Program-made: the position numbers and the translations under genes | Assembly: GCF_008124615.1 (NCBI RefSeq) | Contig: NZ_VNIB01000006.1 | Span: 62,001-126,000 of the forward strand | Length of the DNA: 64,000 nucleotides | Source: Geothermobacter ehrlichii | Lineage (GTDB): Bacteria; Desulfobacterota; Desulfuromonadia; Desulfuromonadales; Geothermobacteraceae | Reading direction: 5' to 3' | Notes under the pieces: model-generated | The model's input: only the letters and a program-made list of their open reading frames with translations | Database searches by the model: none | Told to the model about the DNA's origin: nothing | Shown: positions 54,934 to 63,577 of the stretch, piece after piece | How the letters are laid out: every line of letters starts with the position of its first letter | How positions within the stretch are numbered: position 1 is the stretch's first letter

Positions 54934-55713
54934 TCAAACTCCGCTGTGGGGACGCACCGGCACGCCGTGCCGGCGCAGATATTCCTTGCACTCGCCGATG
55001 GTGTATTCGCGAAAATGGAAGATGCTCGCCGCCAAGGCCGCCGAAGCGCCGCCCTCGACCAGACCTTCGCGGATATGCTCCAGGTTGCCGACTCCGCCCG
55101 AGGCGATCACCGGAATGTCGACCGCGTCACTGACCGCCCGGGTCAGGGCGATGTCGTAACCGTCTTTGGTGCCGTCGCAGTCCATCGAGGTGAGCAGGAT
55201 TTCGCCGCTGCCGTACTCCTCCATCTTCACCGCCCACTCGACGGCGTCGATGCCGGTCGGCTTGCGGCCACCGTGGGTGTAGACCTCCCAGCGCTGCGGA
55301 TCGGAGTCCGGTACCCGGCGGGCATCGATGGCCACCACCGTGCACTGGGAGCCGAAGCGCTCGGCCGCCTCGCGCACAAAATCGGGATTGAACACCGCCG
55401 CGGTATTGATCGAAACCTTGTCCGCCCCGGCGTTGAGCAGGTTGCGGATGTCTTCGCAGGTCCGCACCCCGCCGCCGACGGTCAGTGGCATGAAAACCCG
55501 CTCGGCGGTGCGCCGGACCACGTCGAGAATGATGCTGCGATTGTCCGACGAGGCGGTGATATCGAGGAAGGTCAGCTCGTCCGCCCCCTGGGCGTCGTAG
55601 GCCTCGGCCGCCTCCACCGGATCACCGGCGTCGCGCAGGCCGACGAACTGAACCCCCTTGACCACCCGGCCGTCCTTGACGTCGAGACAGGGAATGATGC
55701 GTTTGGTCAGCAT
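54934..55713 (-). CDS. hisF: Imidazole glycerol phosphate synthase, cyclase subunit
   Basis: This 259-residue (beta-alpha)8 barrel begins [23 protein letters not shown]. The first catalytic Asp is in PCLDVKDG, with [27 protein letters not shown] and the second Asp in [17 protein letters not shown]. It makes imidazole glycerol phosphate and AICAR with ammonia delivered by HisH, encoded two genes upstream. An inverted-repeat element fills the 132-base gap before it. Confidence 0.97.
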   Translation of the reverse strand: MLTKRIIPCLDVKDGRVVKGVQFVGLRDAGDPVEAAEAYDAQGADELTFLDITASSDNRSIILDVVRRTAERVFMPLTVGGGVRTCEDIRNLLNAGADKVSINTAAVFNPDFVREAAERFGSQCTVVAIDARRVPDSDPQRWEVYTHGGRKPTGIDAVEWAVKMEEYGSGEILLTSMDCDGTKDGYDIALTRAVSDAVDIPVIASGGVGNLEHIREGLVEGGASAALAASIFHFREYTIGECKEYLRRHGVPVRPHSGV

Positions 55714-55731
55714 AAGTCTAAAACCTTCTGG

Positions 55732-55841
55732 GCCACCAAGACACCAAGAACTCCAAGAAATTCAAAAGCCAGTTCTGGTTTTGGACACTTAAAAAAATCT
55801 TGTTCGAAGGTTTCTCTTGGTGTCCTTCGTGTCTTGGTGGC
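55732..55841. repeat. Inverted-repeat element between hisA and hisF
   Basis: GCCACCAAGACAC (55732-55744) pairs perfectly with GTGTCTTGGTGGC (55829-55841). Both arms are built from repeated CCAAGA-type heptads, and about 85 bases lie between them. The 'CCACCAAGACACCAAG' type is a known recurring intergenic sequence in many bacterial genomes. It lies wholly in the gap and contains no gene. Confidence 0.75.
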
Positions 55842-55845
55842 TAAT

Positions 55846-56574
55846 TTAATTCTGTTTGGTCAACGCCACCGCCTCGCGCAGGTCGATCGCCCCGGAATAG
55901 ATCGCCTTGCCGGTGATCACGCCGGTCACCCCGGAGACTTCGATGGCCATCAGCCGGCGGATGTCGTCGAGACTGGAGAGCCCGCCGGAAGCGATGACCG
56001 GGATGCTGATCGCCTCGGCCAGAGCCCGGGTCGCTTCGATGTTCGGACCCTGCATCATGCCGTCGCGGGCGATGTCAGTGTAGATGATTGCCTCGACCCC
56101 GAAACCCTCCATCTCCTTGGCCATCTCAGTGGCTTTTTTTTCGGTCACATCGGCCCAGCCGCGCACCGCCACCAGACCGTCCTTGGCATCGATGCCGACC
56201 ACAATGTGGCCGGGAAACTTCCGGCAGGCCTCGGCGACCAGCGCCGGGTTCTCCTTGGCGACGGTGCCGAGAATCACCCGGTCGATGCCGAGTTCGAGAT
56301 AGGCCTCGATGGTCGCCAGGTCGCGGATGCCGCCGCCGAGTTCGGTCGGAATGTCGATCGCCGCCACGATCGCCTCGATCGCCGTCCGGTTCTTCGGCTT
56401 TCCGGCGAAGGCGCCGTCGAGATCGACGATGTGCAGCAGCTCCCCCCCCTGCTCCTGCCAGGTACGCGCCTGGGCGGCGGGATCGTCGCTGTAGACCGTA
56501 TCCTTCTCCATCAGCCCCTGCTCCAGACGGACGCAGCGGCCTTCCTTCAGATCGATGGCGGGTATGACCAGCAT
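55846..56574 (-). CDS. hisA: Phosphoribosylformimino-5-aminoimidazole carboxamide ribotide isomerase
   Basis: This 242-residue barrel enzyme begins [20 protein letters not shown] with the catalytic Asp in AIDLK. It continues with [29 protein letters not shown] and has the second Asp in [15 protein letters not shown]. It isomerises ProFAR to PRFAR. In the run it lies between hisH and hisF, with inverted-repeat elements in both flanking gaps. Confidence 0.97.
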   Translation of the reverse strand: MLVIPAIDLKEGRCVRLEQGLMEKDTVYSDDPAAQARTWQEQGGELLHIVDLDGAFAGKPKNRTAIEAIVAAIDIPTELGGGIRDLATIEAYLELGIDRVILGTVAKENPALVAEACRKFPGHIVVGIDAKDGLVAVRGWADVTEKKATEMAKEMEGFGVEAIIYTDIARDGMMQGPNIEATRALAEAISIPVIASGGLSSLDDIRRLMAIEVSGVTGVITGKAIYSGAIDLREAVALTKQN

Positions 56575-56599
56575 GGTTGACCTTTCTATTTAAATTCTC

Positions 56600-56669
56600 A
56601 ACGCAGAGGAGAAATGTCGACCTCTGGAAATTCGTTTTTCTCAGCGGACTCTGCCCCTCTGCGGCAAAA
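56600..56669. repeat. Inverted-repeat element between hisH and hisA
   Basis: CGCAGAGG (56602-56609) pairs with CCTCTGCG (56656-56663) in the 135-base gap. The arms belong to the 'CGCAGAG ... CTCTGCGGCAAAA' type that also appears in the hisD-hisB gap. No gene is present. Confidence 0.65.
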
Positions 56670-56709
56670 CAGGTTTCCTGGTGTTTCCGGCGCCTTTATG
56701 GCAGCCCCA

Positions 56710-57333
56710 TCAAAGCTCCCCGAAATTCCGGAAAATCCGCAATCCCACGGTCTGGCTCTTCTCCGGATGAAACTGGGTGGCAAAGATGTTGTCCCGCCAG
56801 ACGGAGGCGCAGAACTCGATATCGCCGTAGCGGCAGGTCGCCGCCACGTCGGCGTCGCTGTCCGCATCGCAGTAGTAGGAGTGAACGAAATAGAGGTAGC
56901 TGCCATCCTCGATGCCGTGCCACAGGGGCGACGGACGTTTCAGGCTCACGGCGTTCCAGCCCATGTGCGGCACCTTGAGACGCTCGCCGCCTTCCTCCAT
57001 GCCGGCCGGAAAGCGCAGCACCTTGCCCGGAATCAGGCCCAGCCCCCGGTGGCGGCCGAACTCCTCGCTTTCGTCGAACAGCAGCTGCATGCCGACGCAG
57101 ATGCCGAGCAGCGGCCTGCCAGCGGCGACGTGCGCCAGCAACGGCTCGACAAAACCGCCGTCACGCAGCCGGTCGATACAGTCGCGAAAGGCCCCGACTC
57201 CCGGCAGCACCACCTTGTCGGCGTTTTCGATATCCCGGGGATCGGCGCTGACCCGCGCCGCGAAACCGAGCTTTTCAAAGGCCTTGGCGACGCTGCGCAG
57301 GTTGCCTACTTCATAGTCGATAATGGTAATCAT
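56710..57333 (-). CDS. hisH: Imidazole glycerol phosphate synthase, glutamine amidotransferase subunit
   Basis: This 207-residue class-I glutaminase begins MITIIDYEVGNLRSVAKAFEKLG. It has VLPGVGAFRDCIDRL, the nucleophile Cys in PLLGICVGMQLLFDES, and the His-x-Glu pair in FATQFHPEKSQTVGL. It supplies ammonia to HisF. The length and order match the family. Confidence 0.97.
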   Translation of the reverse strand: MITIIDYEVGNLRSVAKAFEKLGFAARVSADPRDIENADKVVLPGVGAFRDCIDRLRDGGFVEPLLAHVAAGRPLLGICVGMQLLFDESEEFGRHRGLGLIPGKVLRFPAGMEEGGERLKVPHMGWNAVSLKRPSPLWHGIEDGSYLYFVHSYYCDADSDADVAATCRYGDIEFCASVWRDNIFATQFHPEKSQTVGLRIFRNFGEL

Positions 57334-57359
57334 TCAGTCCGACGGCGGATGAAAAAGGC

Positions 57360-57441
57360 CCATCTGCTTTACGCTTGGGTTTCGATCTTTGACGCAGTTT
57401 ACAGCGCCTCAGACCTCAACCCTGCGCAAGCCTTGCAGCTG
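57360..57441 (-). repeat. Third copy of the intergenic hairpin repeat, between hisB and hisH
   Basis: Read on the minus strand the unit begins CAGCTGCAAGGC and ends GTAAAGCAGATGG, followed by GCCTTTTTCATCC. These are the same ends as the two units next to rnpB. GGGTT (57377-57381) pairs with AACCC (57418-57422) and CTT with AAG further out. It is more degraded than units 1 and 2. It occupies much of the 173-base hisB-hisH gap. Confidence 0.65.
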
Positions 57442-57506
57442 AACTTTTTGCTCCGCCTCACCTCTCAACGTTCGCGAAATTTTTCCACCCAGGAAGTCGG
57501 AACTCC

Positions 57507-58097
57507 CTATTCAAGTTTTCCCTTGCTCGACAGCACCCCGTCGATGCGCGGGTCGAGGCTGCAGGCCTCGTCCAGGGCTCGGGCGAAGGCCTTGAAGATC
57601 GCCTCGATGATGTGATGCAGGTTGTCGCCGTAGGCAAGATTGACATGCACATTGACCCCGCCGTGGTTGCAGAAAGCCGTAAAGAACTCCTCGACCAGTT
57701 CGGTTTCAAAATTGCCGATCTGCGCCTTGGGGATGGCGACATTGAACACCAGGTGCGGCCGTCCGGAAAAGTCGAGGATCACCGAGGCCAGCGCCTCATG
57801 CATCGGCATGGTGCCGCGCCCGTAGCGACGGATACCGGCCTTGTTGCCGAGCGCCTGCTTGAAGGCCTCGCCCAGGGCGATGCCGACATCCTCCACCGTG
57901 TGGTGGGCGTCGATCTCCAGGTCGCCCCTGGCCGCCACCTGCAGATCGAAAAAGCCGTGACGGGCAATCTGCACCAGCATGTGGTCGAAAAAGGGCACCC
58001 CGGTGTCGACGGCATGTTCACCCCGGCCGTCGAGAACAAGCTCGATGCGAATTTCGGTCTCAAGGGTCTTGCGGTCGATTTTCGCGGTCCGTGACAT
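57507..58097 (-). CDS. hisB: Imidazoleglycerol-phosphate dehydratase
   Basis: This 196-residue monofunctional HisB has two half-repeats with manganese ligands: [17 protein letters not shown] and [21 protein letters not shown] in the first, [38 protein letters not shown] in the second. It lacks the HAD phosphatase half found in E. coli HisB, so histidinol-phosphatase must be elsewhere. AGGAG precedes the ATG at 58097; the TTG or ATG-like extension to 58127 is unlikely. Confidence 0.97.
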   Translation of the reverse strand: MSRTAKIDRKTLETEIRIELVLDGRGEHAVDTGVPFFDHMLVQIARHGFFDLQVAARGDLEIDAHHTVEDVGIALGEAFKQALGNKAGIRRYGRGTMPMHEALASVILDFSGRPHLVFNVAIPKAQIGNFETELVEEFFTAFCNHGGVNVHVNLAYGDNLHHIIEAIFKAFARALDEACSLDPRIDGVLSSKGKLE

Positions 58098-58136
58098 GGT
58101 CAAGTCTCCTGGACAGCCAACAGCCAATGATCATAG

Positions 58137-58210
58137 GCGCCTCGCGCAGAGACACAAAGACGCAGAGCAAAATAAAGGAATCGCATGCCTTCTCTGCGCC
58201 TCTGCGTCTT
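58137..58210. repeat. Inverted-repeat element between hisD and hisB
   Basis: GCGCAGAGA (58144-58152) matches TCTCTGCGC (58191-58199), and AAGACGCAGAG (58157-58167) matches CTCTGCGTCTT (58200-58210) in reverse complement, giving two alternative foldings. It is of the same 'CGCAGAGAC' type as the hisH-hisA element. The gap has no gene, and hisC, often found at this place, is absent. Confidence 0.75.
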
Positions 58211-58242
58211 GAGCGAGCAACGCGAGCGGGCGCGAGACGGTC

Positions 58243-59535
58243 CTAGCTCTTCTCCAGCCGTTTCGACACCGATTTCGCGTGCGCCTCCAGCCCCTCGAGG
58301 GTGGCGAGCCGCTCGATGGCACCGCCGAGGCGTTCCAGCCCCGCTTTCGAGAAGGAGATGATGCTCGATTTCTTGACGAAATCGTCCAGCGACAGCGGCG
58401 AGAAGAAACGCGCCGTGCCGCCGGTCGGCAGGGTGTGGTTCGGTCCGGCCAGATAATCGCCGGCCGCCTCCGGCGTATGGTGGCCGAGGAAGATGGCGCC
58501 GGCATGGCGAATCAGCGGCAGCAGGCCGAAGGGGTCGGCCACCGCCAGTTCCAGGTGCTCCGGCGCAATGCGGTTGGAGAATTCAGCCGCCTCGGCCAGA
58601 TCGCGGGCGAGGATGATGGCGCCGTAATTGTCGATCGATTGTCGGGCGATCACCTGCCGCGACAGCTGCACCAGCTGCCGTTCCACCTCGGCGGCCACCG
58701 CCTCGGCCATCATGCGGCTGGTGGTCACCAGCACCGCCGACGCCAGTTCGTCGTGCTCGGCCTGGCTGAGCAGGTCGGCGGCTATATGGGCGGCTTCGCC
58801 ACTGCCGTCGTTGATCACCAGGATCTCGCTCGGCCCGGCGATCATGTCGATATCGACCTGGCCGAACACCAGTTTCTTGGCGGTGGCGACATAGATATTG
58901 CCAGGACCGGTGATCTTGTCGACGCGGGGAACACTCTCGGTTCCGTAGGCCAACGCCGCCACCGCCTGGGCGCCGCCGATGCGGAAGATGCGGTCGACGC
59001 CGGCGATTTTCGCCGCCGCAAGCACATGCGGATTGGCTACGCCGTCCGGCATCGGCACGGTCATGATCACCTCGCCGACGCCGGCCACCTTCGCCGGCAC
59101 CGCGTTCATCAGCACCGACGAGGGATAGGCCGCCTTGCCGCCGGGAACATAGATGCCTACCCGGTCGAGCGGTCGCACCATCTGGCCGACCATGATGTCG
59201 GTCTCGTCGGTCGAAAGCCAGGTTTCCTGTTTCTGCTTGCGGTGATAGTTGGCAATCCGTTCGGCGGCCAGCTCCAGATCGGCCATGGCGATGGCATCGA
59301 CCTGCGCGCAAGCCCGCTCGATCTCCTGCGCCGTCACCTCGATGCCGACCTCATCGAGGCGCACCCGGTCGAAACGCTCAGTCAGCTCCGACAGGGCGGC
59401 ATCGCCCCGTTTGCGCACCTCATCGAGGATCGAACGGACCGTCTCCTCGACCCCGACGGGGACCTCGTCCCCCCGGTTTTCGATGGCGGCGAAGGTGGCT
59501 GCAAAATCGCTGTCGGACAATGTCAGTATGCGCAT
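58243..59535 (-). CDS. hisD: Histidinol dehydrogenase
   Basis: This 430-residue NAD-dependent enzyme has RPLDRVGIYVPGGKAAYPSSVLMNAVPAKVAGV, KITGPGNIYVATAKKLVFGQVDIDMIAGPSEILVI and QAEHDELASAVLVTTS (catalytic His and zinc ligands). AGDYLAGPNHTLPTGGTARFFSPLSLDDF near the end is also conserved. It makes the last two oxidations of histidine synthesis. AGGAG precedes the ATG at 59535, 28 bases after hisG. Confidence 0.97.
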   Translation of the reverse strand: MRILTLSDSDFAATFAAIENRGDEVPVGVEETVRSILDEVRKRGDAALSELTERFDRVRLDEVGIEVTAQEIERACAQVDAIAMADLELAAERIANYHRKQKQETWLSTDETDIMVGQMVRPLDRVGIYVPGGKAAYPSSVLMNAVPAKVAGVGEVIMTVPMPDGVANPHVLAAAKIAGVDRIFRIGGAQAVAALAYGTESVPRVDKITGPGNIYVATAKKLVFGQVDIDMIAGPSEILVINDGSGEAAHIAADLLSQAEHDELASAVLVTTSRMMAEAVAAEVERQLVQLSRQVIARQSIDNYGAIILARDLAEAAEFSNRIAPEHLELAVADPFGLLPLIRHAGAIFLGHHTPEAAGDYLAGPNHTLPTGGTARFFSPLSLDDFVKKSSIISFSKAGLERLGGAIERLATLEGLEAHAKSVSKRLEKS

Positions 59536-59563
59536 ACGTCGGCTCCTGTCCGTAATGCGAACG

Positions 59564-60226
59564 CTAACGGGAAATGCGAACCTCGTCGTCGATCACCTGC
59601 TCCAGATCGGCGAGGATCCGGCTGATCCGCCGGTGCTTGGTCTTCAGGCTGGCCCGGTTGACGATGAGCCGGCTGGTGATTTCGGCGATGGTTTCCACCT
59701 CGACCATGTCGTTGGCTCTGAGGGTGCCCCCGGTCGAAACCAGATCGACAATCCGCTCGGCAAGCCCGACCAGGGGTGCCAGCTCAATCGATCCGTAGAG
59801 CTTGATGATCTCGACCTGGATGCCACGGGCGGCGAAATAACGCTCGGTGATGTTCGGATACTTGGTGGCGACCCGGATGTTCGACCAGCAGGCCGGATCG
59901 TCGTCCCGGCGCAGGGCCTTGGGCTCGGCGACCACCAACCGGCAATAGCCGAACTTCAGGTCGAGCGGCTCGTACAGGTCCTTCCCCTGCTCCAGCAGGG
60001 TGTCCTTGCCGACCACCCCCAGATCGGCGCAGCCGTACTCGACGTAGGTCGGCACGTCGGTGGCCCGCACCGCCATGAAGCGGTACTTCTGCTCCGGGTT
60101 TTCGAAGACCAGCTTGCGGCTTTCGCCCTCCATCTCCGGACAGGTAATGCCGATGCGGGCGAACAGCTCCATGCTGTCCTGCATGATGCGTCCCTTGGGC
60201 AGGGCAAAGGTGATCCAGTCGCTCAT
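59564..60226 (-). CDS. hisG: ATP phosphoribosyltransferase, short form
   Basis: This 220-residue protein has FALPKGRIMQDSMELFARIGI, DVPTYVEYGCADLGVVGKDTLLE, and the PRPP loop ELAPLVGLAERIVDLVSTGGTLRANDM. It ends after the second catalytic lobe and lacks the C-terminal regulatory domain of the long form. Short HisG enzymes need HisZ as a regulatory partner; no hisZ is in the window. It is the first his gene after murA on this strand. Confidence 0.96.
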   Translation of the reverse strand: MSDWITFALPKGRIMQDSMELFARIGITCPEMEGESRKLVFENPEQKYRFMAVRATDVPTYVEYGCADLGVVGKDTLLEQGKDLYEPLDLKFGYCRLVVAEPKALRRDDDPACWSNIRVATKYPNITERYFAARGIQVEIIKLYGSIELAPLVGLAERIVDLVSTGGTLRANDMVEVETIAEITSRLIVNRASLKTKHRRISRILADLEQVIDDEVRISR

Positions 60227-60320
60227 GTTCCTCCGTTCGGGCCGGACTCTCGTACCAGGGTGCCTAATCTAACGCGAAAGCGGTCGTGTTGGCAAACGGG
60301 ACGGCGGCAAGCCGCCCGGA

Positions 60321-61574
60321 CTACTCCCGCAGCCGGCGGATCTGCGCCCCCAGTCCGGCCAGCTTCTCCTCGATATGCTCGTAGCCGCGGTCAAGATGGT
60401 AGATGCGGGAGATGGTCGTCACCCCCTCGGCCGCCAGGCCGGCCAGCACCAGCGAGGCGCTGGCCCGCAGGTCGGTGGCCATCACCGGCGCCCCCTTGAG
60501 GGCATTGACTCCCCGCACCGTCGCCGTGTGGCCGGCGATGCTGATGTCGGCGCCCATGCGCTGCAGTTCGCAGACATGCATGAAGCGGTTTTCGAAGACA
60601 TGCTCGCTGATCAGGCTGCTGCCGTCGGCCAGGCACATCAGGGCCATGAACTGGGCCTGCATGTCGGTCGGGAATCCCGGGTGGGGACTGGTGACGATCG
60701 AAACCGGCCGCGGTCGCTTCGGTCCCCGGACGCGGATGCCCGATTCCTCCTCGGTGATCCGCGCCCCGGCCTCGCGCAGCTTGGCCAGCAGGGCCTCGAG
60801 ATGTTCCGGCCGCGCCCCGCGCACCAGCACGTCGCCGCCGGTGATGGCGCCGGCGACCAGAAAGGTGCCGGCCTCGATGCGGTCGGGCATGGTGGCGTGC
60901 TCGTAGGGAGCCAGATCGTCCGCCCCCTGGATATGGATGGTGTCGCTGCCGGCCCCCTCGACCAGGGCTCCCATCTTGTTGAGCGCTTCGGCCAGGTCGA
61001 CGATCTCCGGTTCGCGGGCGGCGTTCTCCAGCACTGTTTCCCCCCGGGCCAGCGCGGCAGCCATCATCAGGTTTTCGGTACCGGTCACCGTCGGCAGATC
61101 GAGATAGATGCGGGCGCCAACCAACCGCTTGGCGCGGGTTTCGACATACCCCTGGTCGAGGTCTATCTCGGCGCCCATGGCCGCAAGACCCTTCAGGTGC
61201 AAATCGATGGGGCGGGCGCCGATGGCGCATCCCCCCGGCAGGGAGACCCGCGCCCGGCCGAAGCGGGCGGTCAGCGGTCCAAGAGCCAGAACCGAGGCGC
61301 GCATGGTGCGCACCAGCTCGTAGGGGGCCTCGATCGAGGCCAGGTCGCGGGTGTCGACGCGAAAGGTGCCGTTATTGCGGTCGACGCGGGCGCCGAAGAT
61401 GGCGAGCAGCCGCTCGACGGTATCGCAGTCGCGCAGCCGCGGCACGTTGTCCAGGCGGCTCTCCCCCGAAGCCAGCAGGGTGGCAAAGAGCAACGGCAGC
61501 GCCGCGTTCTTGGCACCGCTGACGTCGATCTCGCCGCACAGCCTCTGTCCACCCCTGATTTCGATCTGGTCCAT
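60321..61574 (-). CDS. murA: UDP-N-acetylglucosamine 1-carboxyvinyltransferase
   Basis: This 417-residue enzyme begins [34 protein letters not shown] and has [22 protein letters not shown] with the catalytic Cys that fosfomycin attacks. [15 protein letters not shown] and the repeated alpha-beta folds of the EPSP-synthase family follow. It starts peptidoglycan precursor synthesis in the cytoplasm. The ATG at 61574 gives the usual length; an upstream in-frame codon at 61694 would overlap prmC. A short tandem GGGCACC-type stretch (about 61596-61615) lies between it and prmC. Confidence 0.97.
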   Translation of the reverse strand: MDQIEIRGGQRLCGEIDVSGAKNAALPLLFATLLASGESRLDNVPRLRDCDTVERLLAIFGARVDRNNGTFRVDTRDLASIEAPYELVRTMRASVLALGPLTARFGRARVSLPGGCAIGARPIDLHLKGLAAMGAEIDLDQGYVETRAKRLVGARIYLDLPTVTGTENLMMAAALARGETVLENAAREPEIVDLAEALNKMGALVEGAGSDTIHIQGADDLAPYEHATMPDRIEAGTFLVAGAITGGDVLVRGARPEHLEALLAKLREAGARITEEESGIRVRGPKRPRPVSIVTSPHPGFPTDMQAQFMALMCLADGSSLISEHVFENRFMHVCELQRMGADISIAGHTATVRGVNALKGAPVMATDLRASASLVLAGLAAEGVTTISRIYHLDRGYEHIEEKLAGLGAQIRRLRE

Positions 61575-61641
61575 AAACAAATCAGGCGTTGGGCGCCGGG
61601 CACCGGGCACCGGACATAACCGCCTTCCTTCTCTCAGTTCC

Positions 61642-62502
61642 TCAATCTGCCGATCCGGCGTGCCGCCCGCCGACGACGCGCGGCACGCCGGCATAGTCGT
61701 CGCGGATGAACAGCTCAGTCAGGCCGGCTTCGGCGAACAGCTCTCGCACCGCTTCGGCCTGGCCGATGCCGACCTCAACCAGCAGCCAGCCGCCGGCAGT
61801 CAGCCGGTCGGTCTGCCGGGTCAGGGCCCGGTAGGCGTCAAGACCGTCGGGACCGCCGTCGAGGGCTCCGACCGGTTCGAAATCCCTGACTTCGGGCATC
61901 AACCCGGCCAGATCAGCCCGCGGAATGTAGGGCGGATTGCTGACAATCAGCGGCCAGGGTCCGGCCGGCAGTTCTTCGAGACGTCCCCGCCGAAGCTCGA
62001 AACGCTCCGACAGCCCGAGCTCCTCGGCATTGCACCGGGCGACCCGGAGGGCCGCCGGCGACAGGTCGACACCCAGCGCCCGCCAGTCGCTCCGCTCATG
62101 CAGCAGGGCCAGGGCGATGCAGCCGCTGCCGGTGCCGACATCGAGCAGCGCGGCCGCTTCTTGCGGCATCCGCTTCAGGGCCTCCTCGACCAGCACCTCG
62201 GTGTCGGGCCGCGGTATCAGTACACCCGGTTCGACATGGAGGGTCAGCGACCAGAATTCGGCCCGACCGAGGATGTACTGCAGCGGCTCGCGCGCCGCCC
62301 GCCGTTTCACCCGCTCGCGAAACCGGGCCAGCTCGTCCGCCTGCAGCGGCCGGTCGAAGTTGAGGTAGAGCCCGACCCGGTCGAGATCGAGCAGATCGGC
62401 CAGCATCAGTTCGGCGTCGAGACGGCCGTTGTCGACGCCCTTGCTCCGCAGGTGCTCCGCGGTCCACTGCAGCACACGCAACAGGGTCCAGACCTCGGCC
62501 AA
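61642..62502 (-). CDS. prmC: Peptide chain release factor N5-glutamine methyltransferase
   Basis: This 286-residue enzyme has an N-terminal helical domain, SAM-binding [19 protein letters not shown], and [12 protein letters not shown] (the NPPY motif for the glutamine side chain). It methylates the GGQ glutamine of release factors, including PrfA encoded just upstream. It starts with TTG at 62502. GGAGGG lies 7 bases before this codon, the stop of prfA directly precedes it, and no ATG fits the conserved N-terminus. Confidence 0.94.
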   Translation of the reverse strand: MAEVWTLLRVLQWTAEHLRSKGVDNGRLDAELMLADLLDLDRVGLYLNFDRPLQADELARFRERVKRRAAREPLQYILGRAEFWSLTLHVEPGVLIPRPDTEVLVEEALKRMPQEAAALLDVGTGSGCIALALLHERSDWRALGVDLSPAALRVARCNAEELGLSERFELRRGRLEELPAGPWPLIVSNPPYIPRADLAGLMPEVRDFEPVGALDGGPDGLDAYRALTRQTDRLTAGGWLLVEVGIGQAEAVRELFAEAGLTELFIRDDYAGVPRVVGGRHAGSAD

Positions 62503-63570
62503 TCAGCCCTCCTGCCCGGCCAGCAGCTCGGCCTGGTGATGGGTGACCAGGGCGTCGATCACCTCGTCCAGCTCCCCCTGCATGATCTGGTCGAGCTTGT
62601 AGAGGGTCAGGCCGATGCGGTGGTCGGTGCATCGCCCCTGGGGAAAATTGTAGGTCCGGATCCGTTCGCTGCGGTCGCCGCTGCCGACCTGCGACTTGCG
62701 GTCTGCCGCCTGCCTGGCCTGCTGTTCGGCCTGCATCTGGTCGTAGAGCCGCGCCTGCAGCACTTTCATCGCCTTGGCCCGGTTCTTGTGCTGGGATTTC
62801 TCGTCCTGGCAGGAGACGACCAGGCCGGTGGGCAGGTGAGTGATGCGAACCGCCGATTCGGTCTTGTTGACGTGCTGGCCGCCGGCGCCCGAAGCGCGGA
62901 ACAGGTCGATGCGCAGATCGGCGGGATTGATCTCGATGTCGACGTCCTCCGCCTCCGGCAGCACGGCGACGGTGCAGGCCGAGGTATGAATGCGTCCCTG
63001 AGCCTCGGTTTCGGGAACCCGCTGCACCCGATGGGTTCCCCGCTCGAACTTGAGCCGGGAGAAGACCCGGTCGCCACTGATCAGCGCCACCACTTCCTTG
63101 AAGCCACCGATATCCGACTCCGAGGCGCTCAGCAGCTCGACCTTCCAGCCCATGCGCTCTGCGTAGCGGCTGTACATCCGGAACAGATCGCCGGCGAACA
63201 GGGCGGCCTCGTCGCCGCCGGTGCCGGCCCGGATCTCCAGGATGACATTCTTGTCGTCGTTGGGGTCCTTGGGCAGCAGCAGCAGCTTCAGCCGTTCGGC
63301 CAACGACTCCTTCTCGGCCTCGAGAGCCGGGATCTCCTCGCGGGCCATCTCCCGCAGATCGGGGTCCTCGTCCCGCAGCAGCTCGCGGTTTCCTTCCAGC
63401 TCTTCCAGAACCTTCTTGTAGCGAGCGTAGGCGGCGACGATCTCGGCCAGCTCGGCGTGTTCCCGGGTCAGTGCCAGGTAGCGCTTCTGATCGGCCATCA
63501 CTCCGGGATCGGCCAGCAGTCCCTCGACCTCGCGAAAACGGTCTTCGACTTCGTCCAGCTTTTGAAACAT
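62503..63570 (-). CDS. prfA: Peptide chain release factor 1
   Basis: This 355-residue factor has [26 protein letters not shown] with a P-x-T tripeptide (PET) at the stop-codon recognition site. The GGQ motif lies in [25 protein letters not shown] and acts in peptidyl-tRNA hydrolysis. The P-x-T tripeptide identifies RF1 (UAA/UAG) and not RF2. It is followed immediately by prmC, which modifies it. thyX ends 7 bases upstream. Confidence 0.97.
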   Translation of the reverse strand: MFQKLDEVEDRFREVEGLLADPGVMADQKRYLALTREHAELAEIVAAYARYKKVLEELEGNRELLRDEDPDLREMAREEIPALEAEKESLAERLKLLLLPKDPNDDKNVILEIRAGTGGDEAALFAGDLFRMYSRYAERMGWKVELLSASESDIGGFKEVVALISGDRVFSRLKFERGTHRVQRVPETEAQGRIHTSACTVAVLPEAEDVDIEINPADLRIDLFRASGAGGQHVNKTESAVRITHLPTGLVVSCQDEKSQHKNRAKAMKVLQARLYDQMQAEQQARQAADRKSQVGSGDRSERIRTYNFPQGRCTDHRIGLTLYKLDQIMQGELDEVIDALVTHHQAELLAGQEG

Positions 63571-63577
63571 GCCCTAC

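Noticed and set aside
53947-56580. An 877-residue plus-strand open frame across yqeY, hisE, hisF and hisA
   Set aside because: It runs through several well-identified minus-strand genes and their gaps, reads as low-complexity Gly/Asp/His-rich sequence, and has no motif.
61590-61616. Tandem GGGCACC-type repeats between murA and prmC as a CRISPR-like or regulatory array
   Set aside because: Only about three imperfect 7-base units with no spacers. It is probably simple-sequence expansion.
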